Source: CAYWXV01 sp964462535 (GTDB taxonomy: Bacteria; Bacteroidota; Ignavibacteria; OLB7). Taken from it: 16,461 nt of DNA. Made by a program: the position numbers and the translations under genes. The stretch lies in NCBI GenBank assembly GCA_964462535.1, contig CAYWXV010000058.1, positions 1 to 16,461 on the forward strand. Reading direction: 5' to 3'. Shown here in pieces: positions 1 through 6,861 of the stretch (positions are counted from its first letter, which is position 1; each line of letters begins with the position of its first letter). The notes beneath the pieces are model-generated. The model searched no databases. It was given only the letters and a program-made list of their open reading frames with translations, and was not told the origin of the DNA.

Positions 1-1
1 G

Positions 2-2362
2 TCACTCCCCGTCATCCCACACAATCCCTTTGTTCCCCTTGATCAGCTCGTGTCCGGGCTGCACACGCTTGTCGACGTAATAGTCGGTCCCCTTCCCTAG
101 ATCTATCAACATTCCCAGGGATCCGGCCTCGCGGACTCGTGCCTCGCGTCCGCCACCCTGGCTTTGCGATGTGTCACTGAGCATCGCGTAGTACTGATCA
201 TTTCCACCACCATCAAGGAGCCACGCGAAGGCGACCGTAAGCGCCGATCCCTGACTGCTGTTTGACCCGCGATAGGTGTCATTCCCTGACGCGTCCTCCA
301 GACACCCACTCGACCAGTCATGTGAGTTCCCCTGCTCGAGCCCGGCGTAGGCATCATACGTGTCGTCGCCTGCGTCGTCAAGAAGGGCGGCGAACGAGAG
401 GTGGATTCCACTTCCCTGTGAATACTGCCCGGCAGTGTACCGGTCGGACCCTTCCATGTCGTGCAGGATGCCAAGCGAGTACCAGTAGCTACCACCCTGA
501 CTGAAGAAGTCGCTCGAGTACAGATCATCACCATGTCGATCTGCCAGGACCCCTACGCCCCCATCCGTGCCGATGCCGGTTGACCATGGCCGCATCCCAA
601 ATCCAAAGCCCTGAGACATGGCGAGATAGGCGCGATGTGGAATCCTGTCGTCCAGGTACTTCCATCCGGCGCGATAGGAATCATTTCCTCCTTCGTCAAG
701 AATCGACCCGAAGCCGCGGGTATAGCCAAACGCCTGCGAATAGATTTCCGCGTCGTAGCGGTCGGATCCATTCCGGTCCAGAATAATTCCCACGCCGTGC
801 ATTGCGCTCCCCTGCGAACACCATCGCGACTGGTAGGTATCGTCACCTGAATAATCGACCAGCGCACCTACACCAAGAACGCCGGCCCCCTGACTCCAAC
901 GAACGCCACGGTAGATATCATTCCCGCGCAGGTCAATCAGCATATCAATACCACAAATGCCTGCGCCTTCTCCCGATGAATCGCTTCGGTATATGTCGTC
1001 TCCCTCCAGGTCCGCGACAAATCGAAATGTCCCTGGCGGGATTTGCGGGAGATCGTAGATGTCGTTTCCCCCCAGGTCGATCAGGAATCGTACGTCCGCA
1101 CTGTAGTGATTGACACCTCTGCCACCAATGACCACCAAGCCTTGCGGCGTCCGCCACGCAGCCACAATATCCCCCTCAACGCCGACCAACGGAACGGGCC
1201 GTGCTTCACCCGATCCTCCTATCGATTCGGCATTTCGGACAAGCCATCCGCTGTCGGCCAGGATCGCCAGATCGCTCGCGGCTTGAAAGATCCTCCGGAG
1301 ATCAACCTTGTCGACGTTACCAAAGAGCGTCGCCCGTTTTGCTTCGATAGCGTTCCGTCGGTTGCGTCGCTCCACTCGATCGGCGATCGAATCAAGATTG
1401 ACCTCTTCGTCATCTTCCATGTTCAACATGCGGACGAGATCGTATCGAATGGACGGAAGCTCCTCCCGGACGCGAGCGTACGCAGCATCCAGTTCATTCT
1501 GCGTCTTGCGCATCACCTCGTCGATTGCCTCACGTGAAGAAGGGACGTTCTTCAGAGTCATGTAGCTCAGATTGACGTCGATGGTGGCAGCGCCGGCGAT
1601 GATGGCACCCTGCAGCCCGGCGCGATCGACCCAGTTCCAGCAATCATTGGAAACGGTCCGCGAGACGGCCCCGACACGTGTCGGGTGATTGTGGAGATAC
1701 GTGACGACGTTAAGACGCCATGGGCTTGGTCTTCCGGCAAACTGAACCGTGCAGAAATCCTGATCCGCCACATTCCGCATTTGCTTCTGGATCTTCTCGG
1801 TCCACTCCAATATGTTGTTCTGCCGGACGAAGAGGTTGATCCACGAATTGAAATTCGTTCCGCCGAGCGCGTCGAAGCCGTGGTACGACATCGGCGTGCG
1901 GACCCCACGTTTCAACGCAAATGAGACCTCCATGACCTTGTGGTCGCGAGCGATCGTGAAACGGACCGGTGTTCCATCCGGCGTTCGCTTCGCTTCCGTG
2001 GCCATGTATTCGTCCCCCTGGAAGACCGAGTCACCAATCGGCATCCCGTTCATCAACAGAATGATGTCACCGATGAAGAGCCCGCCGTCGTCCGCCGACC
2101 AGTGGGGCATGATGTGCCATATTCGCCAACCCCCGTTGACGTTCACGGGGAGTTTCCTGATGTCCTTCAGACTATCCATCGGGAGTGGATTCGTGTAGAG
2201 GCCCAGGCGAGGGCTCATGGGCTCCGGGTCTCCAGTCCATTCGAACGGCGGAAGATCGAACAGCGAGAGGGATCGCTTCGTCAGTTCATCCTGACTCTGC
2301 GCTCGAAGTACCAGCGGAAGGAGAAGAAGGAGGAGGAGAAGGAGAGAGAACCGGTAGAACAT
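2..2362 (-). CDS. Secreted PDZ protein with 12 Asp/Gly beta-solenoid-like repeats
   Basis: A 786-residue protein with a classic signal peptide (Met-Phe-Tyr-Arg, then a Leu-rich core to about residue 19, followed by Ala-Gln-Ser), so it is exported. Residues about 60-150 read as a PDZ domain, including a GDIILLMNGMPI segment typical of the carboxylate-binding region. Residues about 150-420 are not recognised; 285-345 are charged and probably helical. From 428 to 762 there is a repeat with core G-[ND/S]-D-x-Y, usually followed by SQG-x-G and then x-G-x-L-x-D. The second Asp falls at 434, 456, 482, 508, 534, 561, 613, 640, 667, 695, 722 and 760, so the period is 26-28 with one copy degenerate near 587. 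The pattern suggests a beta-solenoid that could bind Ca2+, by analogy with RTX-like Gly/Asp repeats. That is inference; the repeat is not canonical RTX. It is the second gene of a minus-strand pair, 115 bp after the acetyltransferase. No SD is visible at the start. Confidence 0.85.
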   Translation of the reverse strand: MFYRFSLLLLLLLLLPLVLRAQSQDELTKRSLSLFDLPPFEWTGDPEPMSPRLGLYTNPLPMDSLKDIRKLPVNVNGGWRIWHIMPHWSADDGGLFIGDIILLMNGMPIGDSVFQGDEYMATEAKRTPDGTPVRFTIARDHKVMEVSFALKRGVRTPMSYHGFDALGGTNFNSWINLFVRQNNILEWTEKIQKQMRNVADQDFCTVQFAGRPSPWRLNVVTYLHNHPTRVGAVSRTVSNDCWNWVDRAGLQGAIIAGAATIDVNLSYMTLKNVPSSREAIDEVMRKTQNELDAAYARVREELPSIRYDLVRMLNMEDDEEVNLDSIADRVERRNRRNAIEAKRATLFGNVDKVDLRRIFQAASDLAILADSGWLVRNAESIGGSGEARPVPLVGVEGDIVAAWRTPQGLVVIGGRGVNHYSADVRFLIDLGGNDIYDLPQIPPGTFRFVADLEGDDIYRSDSSGEGAGICGIDMLIDLRGNDIYRGVRWSQGAGVLGVGALVDYSGDDTYQSRWCSQGSAMHGVGIILDRNGSDRYDAEIYSQAFGYTRGFGSILDEGGNDSYRAGWKYLDDRIPHRAYLAMSQGFGFGMRPWSTGIGTDGGVGVLADRHGDDLYSSDFFSQGGSYWYSLGILHDMEGSDRYTAGQYSQGSGIHLSFAALLDDAGDDTYDAYAGLEQGNSHDWSSGCLEDASGNDTYRGSNSSQGSALTVAFAWLLDGGGNDQYYAMLSDTSQSQGGGREARVREAGSLGMLIDLGKGTDYYVDKRVQPGHELIKGNKGIVWDDGE

Positions 2363-2477
2363 CGACGGGTCTGGATTGTGGAACGGATTGCCTTGAACAA
2401 TGAGGAACGGAATGTCGTGAAGGAGGCCATCATGGGGCGGGCGGAACCGGGACGTGAAGACGCACCGACGGAAGTCG

Positions 2478-2933
2478 CTACGCTGGTCGGTCTACCGATA
2501 GCGATCGCTCCATCCTGCGATGCGGGATTGTGACTTCAAGAAACTCGGGTCCGATTGTGGTGTAGCCGAGCCGCTCGTAGAACGGAACGGCCGTCTGGCG
2601 GGCGTTGAGAATCATGTGCTGAAAGCCTCTTTCGCGTGCGATACGTTCGCTCTCCTCAACCAGCGAACGTCCTATGCCCTTAGATTGGAGGTCGTGACGG
2701 ACAGCGACCTGTCGCATCTTGATTTCACCGTTGGCGAGTGGGACAAGAATCAGACATGCCACCAGGGCGTCGTCCAGATAGGCGGCGAGATGTATGTCCG
2801 CCGCTTCGGCGCCGAGCTGCTCGGGAGTGAAGACGAGACCGAGTGGGCGACGAAGAACATCGTCCCGGAGCGCAACGGTCTCCAGGTAATCGGCGCTTCC
2901 ATGATGAACGATTCGGAAGGAGAGATCCGGCAT
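2478..2933 (-). CDS. GNAT-family N-acetyltransferase
   Basis: A 151-residue acetyltransferase of the GNAT superfamily, which moves an acetyl group from acetyl-CoA to an amine; the substrate cannot be told from sequence. Motif A is clear: MRQVAVRHDLQSKGIGRSL (residues 73-91) with the Q-x-x-G-x-G pyrophosphate loop at 83-88. It is followed by the helix ending ERGF and by the motif B-like segment VPFYERLGYTTIGPEF near 116-131. The length is typical for a single-domain member. I chose the ATG at 2933. An in-frame GTG at 2978 would add 15 residues, but it lies inside a 16-bp palindrome in the divergent gap with gatB, and the domain begins after the ATG. The gene is divergent from gatB and precedes the secreted repeat protein. 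Confidence 0.85.
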   Translation of the reverse strand: MPDLSFRIVHHGSADYLETVALRDDVLRRPLGLVFTPEQLGAEAADIHLAAYLDDALVACLILVPLANGEIKMRQVAVRHDLQSKGIGRSLVEESERIARERGFQHMILNARQTAVPFYERLGYTTIGPEFLEVTIPHRRMERSLSVDRPA

Positions 2934-2968
2934 GGCGGCGAATCTACGACATCGTTGGACGCGCGCTA

Positions 2969-2984
2969 TATTGGGCACCCAATA
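2969..2984. promoter_or_regulatory. 16-bp palindrome in divergent promoter gap
   Basis: TATTGGG-CA-CCCAATA is a perfect 7-bp inverted repeat with a 2-bp centre. It sits between the divergent starts of the GNAT gene (2933) and gatB (2999), 14 bases before the gatB ATG. Symmetry and position are those of a dimeric repressor or activator site. No regulator gene is adjacent, so the ligand is unknown. It could also be a small RNA hairpin in the gatB leader. Confidence 0.45.
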
Positions 2985-2998
2985 CCAACACGTCCATC

Positions 2999-4489
2999 AT
3001 GAGCAACACTCCCCTCGATCCCTCCATCCTCGATCGATACGAACCGGTTATTGGCCTGGAGGTTCATGCCCAGCTGACAACGCGTAGCAAGGCCTTCAGC
3101 CGAGCCGCTGTCGAGTTCGGCGCCGTACCGAACACCAACACCGATCCGGTCGTTCTTGGGCACCCCGGTACCCTCCCCGTCGTCAATCGTCGGCTTGTGG
3201 AATACATCATCCGCATGGGACTGGCGACGAATTGTTCGATTCGCCGACACACACGCTTTGCCCGCAAGAACTATTTCTATCCTGATCTCCCGAAGGGGTA
3301 TCAAATCTCGCAGTTCGACGATCCGATCTGCTACGAAGGATGGCTGGAAATCGAGATGGAGGATGGAGTGAGCAAGCGAGTCGGCATCACACGCATACAC
3401 ATGGAGGAGGACGCCGGCAAGTCGATCCACGATCTGGATCCGTCGTCGACGCTGGTCGACCTGAACCGTGCCGGCACTCCGCTCATCGAAATCGTGTCGG
3501 AGCCCGACATCCGGTCTGCTCGTGAAGCATATCACTACCTGACGCAGATCAAGAGTATCGTCACCTATTTGGGGATCTGCACCGGTAACATGGAGGAAGG
3601 GGCGCTCCGTTGCGATGCGAACGTCTCCGTGCGGCTCAAAGGGGCGAAGGAGTTTGGCGTGAAGACGGAGGTGAAAAACATGAACTCGTTCCGGAACGTG
3701 GAGCGGGCCATTGAACACGAGATAACAAGGCAGATCGGAATTGTTGAAGCGGGTGGACGCGTGGTGCAGGAGACCATGCTGTGGGATGCAGCCGAGCGCG
3801 TCACCCGTCCCATGCGCTCGAAAGAGGAAGCCCATGACTACCGCTATTTCCCCGAACCCGATCTGCCACCGTTGATCGTCGAGGATTCAACCCTCGATGA
3901 GATTCGCGTGTCGCTACCGGAACTCGCGCAGGCGCGAAAGCACCGATTCGTCAGCCAGTATGAGATCCCCCAGTATGACGCCGCGATTCTCACGGAGTCG
4001 AAAGAGCTTGGAGATTACTACGAGGCCTCTGTCGGGCGTCTGACGAAGAAAGAGCCCGCGTCGAACAAAATCGTCAGCAACCTGATGATGACCGAGGTGC
4101 TCCGTGTTCTCACGGAACGAAAGATCGAGATTGACCAGTTCCCGATTCCGTCCGACCGGCTCGCCGGCCTCGCAGATCTGTTTGCCTCGGATGCGATCTC
4201 GTCGAAGAATGTGAAGGATATTTTCGCGGAAATGCTTGTCTCTGAAAAGAGTGCCGACGACATCAGTCGCGAAAAGGGGTTCGTGCAGATCAGCGACACG
4301 TCATTCCTGGAGGAGGCGATCGCGCGTGTGCTCGAGCGGAATGGACCGCAGATCGAGGCCTACCGTGGGGGGAAGGAGAGTGTGTTCGGGTTCTTCGTCG
4401 GCGAGACGATGAAGGAGACGAAAGGGAAGGCTAATCCCAAAATTGTCACGACGATGCTTCGCGAGCGGCTTGCCAAGAGCCAGGACTAG
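2999..4489 (+). CDS. gatB: Aspartyl/glutamyl-tRNA amidotransferase subunit B
   Basis: GatB is the tRNA-binding and kinase subunit of GatCAB. This enzyme converts misacylated Glu-tRNA(Gln) (and Asp-tRNA(Asn)) to Gln-tRNA(Gln) (Asn-tRNA(Asn)) in organisms lacking the direct synthetase. The 496-residue length fits the family. Visible hallmarks are VIGLEVHAQL (17-26), LGHPGTLPVVN (53-63), RKNYFYPDLPKGYQISQ (89-105), the signature LVDLNRAGTPLIEIVSEPD (152-170), RCDANVSVR (204-212), EVKNMNSFRNVERAIEHEI (224-242) and the C-terminal YqeY-like tail from about 350. The ATG at 2999 is chosen because the family begins a few residues before this motif set; upstream in-frame codons continue into the GNAT gene and are not family-like. 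No SD is visible. gatA and gatC are not in the window, so the genes are dispersed. Confidence 0.97.
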   Translation: MSNTPLDPSILDRYEPVIGLEVHAQLTTRSKAFSRAAVEFGAVPNTNTDPVVLGHPGTLPVVNRRLVEYIIRMGLATNCSIRRHTRFARKNYFYPDLPKGYQISQFDDPICYEGWLEIEMEDGVSKRVGITRIHMEEDAGKSIHDLDPSSTLVDLNRAGTPLIEIVSEPDIRSAREAYHYLTQIKSIVTYLGICTGNMEEGALRCDANVSVRLKGAKEFGVKTEVKNMNSFRNVERAIEHEITRQIGIVEAGGRVVQETMLWDAAERVTRPMRSKEEAHDYRYFPEPDLPPLIVEDSTLDEIRVSLPELAQARKHRFVSQYEIPQYDAAILTESKELGDYYEASVGRLTKKEPASNKIVSNLMMTEVLRVLTERKIEIDQFPIPSDRLAGLADLFASDAISSKNVKDIFAEMLVSEKSADDISREKGFVQISDTSFLEEAIARVLERNGPQIEAYRGGKESVFGFFVGETMKETKGKANPKIVTTMLRERLAKSQD

Positions 4490-4531
4490 GAACACAATGC
4501 GCCGACCGTCCGACCTTTGACCAATCAACAT

Positions 4532-5191
4532 ATGTTTCGCACGATCCTGCTTCCGGCCATTGCCGGGCTGCTGTTTCTGGTAACCGGGTGCGTCGAGGAC
4601 GCCTCGACCACCGCGACGTTTGATACGCCTCTCGAATCGACGACGTTTGAGAATCGATTCCTGGCCTCGGTGGTGGTTTATCGTGATGGAGCGGTTCTCG
4701 ACACGATTCCGGCTCGCAGCACTCGGTACTATACACTCGGTAGGATTGGCCCCGTGCGTCATTCATGGCGGCTGATTGCTCCGCTGGACCGTTTTGGGAA
4801 GAAGGCGGGCGTGGAGCCAACGGTCGATCTTGGCGTGCAATATTTCATAAACGCCAATTATACGATCGACAACGAATCAGTCCCGGGGAAAACACTCTTT
4901 GCTCCGATGGTGGCAAACTTCACGCCGTATCAGATTCGCCTGATCGCGAACTACGATGAAGATGATGAGGTCTACACTGACTATCTGATCCCGGCCGATA
5001 TCAATACGATGCTCACAAACGCTCCCTATTTCTACTGGCACGGCAGTTCGAATGTTCGTTTGGAGTCCATAACGACATCCAATCATTATGAGATAAGCCG
5101 CAAGGACACGGTAGAGAGTCGGAACCTGAAGCTTGATGGCGGGTCCGAATGGAAGGGATCCGGACGCACCATTCCACGAACGATATTCTGA
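4532..5191 (+). CDS. Predicted outer-membrane lipoprotein of unknown function
   Basis: 219 residues beginning MFRTILLPAIAGLLFLVTGC. This is a signal peptide with lipobox LVTGC and the lipidated Cys at 20, so the mature protein should be membrane-anchored. The rest is beta-rich (for example RFLASVVVYRDG and QFINANYTI-type strands) with no domain I recognise. The ATG at 4532 is preferred over a TTG at 4517 because it gives a clean lipoprotein signal. It follows gatB by 42 bases with no terminator between, so readthrough from gatB is possible. It is followed two bases later by the barrel-like gene, suggesting co-expression and perhaps a shared envelope role. I assign no function. Confidence 0.75.
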   Translation: MFRTILLPAIAGLLFLVTGCVEDASTTATFDTPLESTTFENRFLASVVVYRDGAVLDTIPARSTRYYTLGRIGPVRHSWRLIAPLDRFGKKAGVEPTVDLGVQYFINANYTIDNESVPGKTLFAPMVANFTPYQIRLIANYDEDDEVYTDYLIPADINTMLTNAPYFYWHGSSNVRLESITTSNHYEISRKDTVESRNLKLDGGSEWKGSGRTIPRTIF

Positions 5192-5193
5192 CG

Positions 5194-6012
5194 ATGTCGA
5201 GATCACCAGACACCCTTCGACGGACCAGGGCCAGGATGCGAGATGCAATCGTGTCATTGTTGGCGCTAATCCTGTTAGCGCTTCCAGTGTACGGACAGCG
5301 TGACGGGGGGAACGCCAGCAACGATTCAGGTCTCCCACTCTCCAATCCGAAGCGTCTGCTTGTTGGTGTGAAAGGGGGGATGGTACGCACCTCGCCCCGT
5401 CAGGTATTTCCAAGTGTTCGCGTTGGTGAGTCAACCAGGGGGACGGGGACGATTTCGAGTAGAGATCGGGGGGAGACAGGGACGGGGAGTCGTGTCGGCG
5501 TGGAACTGATCGTTCCTGTAAGCGAACGGTTGGGTGTGGTGGCTGACGTTGCCAATCTCGTCTGGCAGGCACGATTCGCTGCGGCGCCTTCAACACTTCC
5601 GGTTGTGCTGGACGTGCAGTCGCTTACTGTAGGATTGGGGCTTCAGGGCAACGTTTTTGTTGGGCGCGAGAGCTTCTACCGCGGCGATGGTCTGAGAAAC
5701 GTCTATGTCGGTGGCAAACTTGATGTGGGAGTGGTGACGTTCAATAACAGAATCGACGCTTTTACCTATCCCGACTCCACCGGCGCACCGATTCGTGCCA
5801 CCGGGAGTTTTCAGAATACCGATCCCTTCAGGAATCTGACGTCGATGGTGTTTCAGACGGGGGCCCGTTACGGCTTCGACCACCTGGAATTAAATGCCGA
5901 GGTGGCGTATGCCTTTGCACTGAATTCAGTCTTCTCCAGCCTGGTCGTGGTCGACAATGAATTCACGGTCGACAATCTGATGCTGCAGGTGGGAATTGGA
6001 TACCGGTGGTGA
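5194..6012 (+). CDS. Predicted outer-membrane beta-barrel protein
   Basis: 272 residues with an N-terminal signal sequence (IVSLLALILLALPVYGQ, cleavage expected near residue 34) after a basic stretch. A second possible start is the ATG at 5236, which gives a more ordinary short n-region; I keep 5194 because it lies two bases after the upstream stop. The mature part has alternating hydrophobic strands (RVGVELIVPVSERLGVVADVANLVWQA and SLTVGLGLQGNVFVG) and ends MLQVGIGYRW, an aromatic C-terminus typical of outer-membrane barrels. This resembles PorT/OmpW-type 8-strand barrels in style, but I cannot name a family. It runs convergently with the partner-switching operon and is probably in one transcript with the upstream lipoprotein. 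Confidence 0.7.
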   Translation: MSRSPDTLRRTRARMRDAIVSLLALILLALPVYGQRDGGNASNDSGLPLSNPKRLLVGVKGGMVRTSPRQVFPSVRVGESTRGTGTISSRDRGETGTGSRVGVELIVPVSERLGVVADVANLVWQARFAAAPSTLPVVLDVQSLTVGLGLQGNVFVGRESFYRGDGLRNVYVGGKLDVGVVTFNNRIDAFTYPDSTGAPIRATGSFQNTDPFRNLTSMVFQTGARYGFDHLELNAEVAYAFALNSVFSSLVVVDNEFTVDNLMLQVGIGYRW

Positions 6013-6023
6013 AAAGGACATCG

Positions 6024-6043
6024 GCGCTCAAAATATCGAGCGC
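6024..6043. terminator. Bidirectional hairpin between convergent genes
   Basis: GCGCTC-aaaatatc-GAGCGC forms a 6-bp stem with an 8-nt loop between the barrel gene (ends 6012) and the RsbW-like gene (ends 6043). The flanking T runs are weak (CCTTTT on the minus strand side). The convergent placement fits a shared terminator, but the hairpin is marginal. Confidence 0.4.
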
Positions 6044-6474
6044 TACTCCTTGTTCTTCACCATTTTCAATTGATTGACAGTCCCCTGGATGGCATACTTC
6101 ACGTCGTCCATCACAAGACGCATCAGATGAACTCCCAGGCCACCCCGCTTGAACTGTTCAAGGTATCGCTTCATATCCACGGACGGAAGCACCGCCGGGT
6201 CGAAGCTCTTTCCCTGATCCGTAAGAACAATAATGAATCGATCGCCGTCCGTCGCGATTTCCAGGTCGAACGTGTTTGCTGGGTTGTTCCCGTACGAGTG
6301 TCGTATGATGTTGGTGCACGCCTCATCCACGGCTAGCGCAAGACGAAAACAGGTTTCACGATCGAACCCGAACGACAAAGCCTCCTGCTCGATGACCTCG
6401 CGGATGCGTTGAAGCTCTTCGGTTCGGGTAGGAATACCCTCCTTGAAGCGAACTCTATACGTGCTGGCACTCAT
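6043..6474 (-). CDS. rsbW: RsbW-type serine kinase / anti-sigma factor
   Basis: 143 residues with a single GHKL ATPase fold (HATPase_c_2). The N-box ALAVDEACTNIIRHSY (47-61), the G1-like DQGKSFDP (86-93) and the G2-like RGGLGVHLMR (110-119) are all present. In known RsbW/SpoIIAB proteins this domain phosphorylates the STAS partner on serine and otherwise binds a sigma factor. It is the last gene of an operon with a STAS protein and a SpoIIE phosphatase, which supports that role. The symbol is given by family and context; the sigma target is not in the window. The ATG at 6474 is chosen; a TTG at 6483 would abut the STAS stop. Confidence 0.9.
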   Translation of the reverse strand: MSASTYRVRFKEGIPTRTEELQRIREVIEQEALSFGFDRETCFRLALAVDEACTNIIRHSYGNNPANTFDLEIATDGDRFIIVLTDQGKSFDPAVLPSVDMKRYLEQFKRGGLGVHLMRLVMDDVKYAIQGTVNQLKMVKNKE

Positions 6475-6483
6475 TTCCGGCAA

Positions 6484-6855
6484 TCAGTCGATAGAGGGAT
6501 TTCCGTCCGTGAATTTTCCCACCGCTTGCTTTTCCTCATCAAAAATCTCGTAGAGCATCGGGAAACCCAGCAGGTCGAAGACATTGTACACTTTCGGTGA
6601 CATGCCAGCCATTTTAATATCACCGCTGTTGCCACGGACTTCCTCGATAAAGGCCATAAAGACCCCAAGTCCCGCGCTGGAGATGTAGCTGAGTTCCCGG
6701 AAGTTCACGACGATTCGATAATCGCCCGAGTCAATCAGACTCTGAAACGTCTCTTCCAGTTGGGGGGCGGTGTGAGCATCCAGGTACCCGTTGAGATCCA
6801 CCACCTTTGCGGGGCCCTGTGCACGTATCGATACGGAAAACTGGTTTGTTGCCAT
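6484..6855 (-). CDS. rsbV: RsbV-type STAS anti-anti-sigma factor
   Basis: 123 residues of a single STAS domain: VVDLNGYLDAHTA (18-30), then IVVNFRELSYISSAGLGVFMAFI (48-70). The phospho-acceptor is expected to be Ser60, in the position of the Ser of DS[ST]G in SpoIIAA and RsbV; here the preceding Asp is replaced by Ser59 (ISSAGLG). In this protein family the unphosphorylated form releases the anti-sigma kinase from its target. The gene lies 6 bases after the phosphatase stop and 9 bases before the kinase ATG, so the three are surely one operon. Confidence 0.92.
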   Translation of the reverse strand: MATNQFSVSIRAQGPAKVVDLNGYLDAHTAPQLEETFQSLIDSGDYRIVVNFRELSYISSAGLGVFMAFIEEVRGNSGDIKMAGMSPKVYNVFDLLGFPMLYEIFDEEKQAVGKFTDGNPSID

Positions 6856-6861
6856 CGTTGC

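Noticed and set aside
2966..3835. Minus-strand open frame (289 codons) opposite gatB
   Set aside because: gatB is certain on the plus strand; the composition here is not protein-like.
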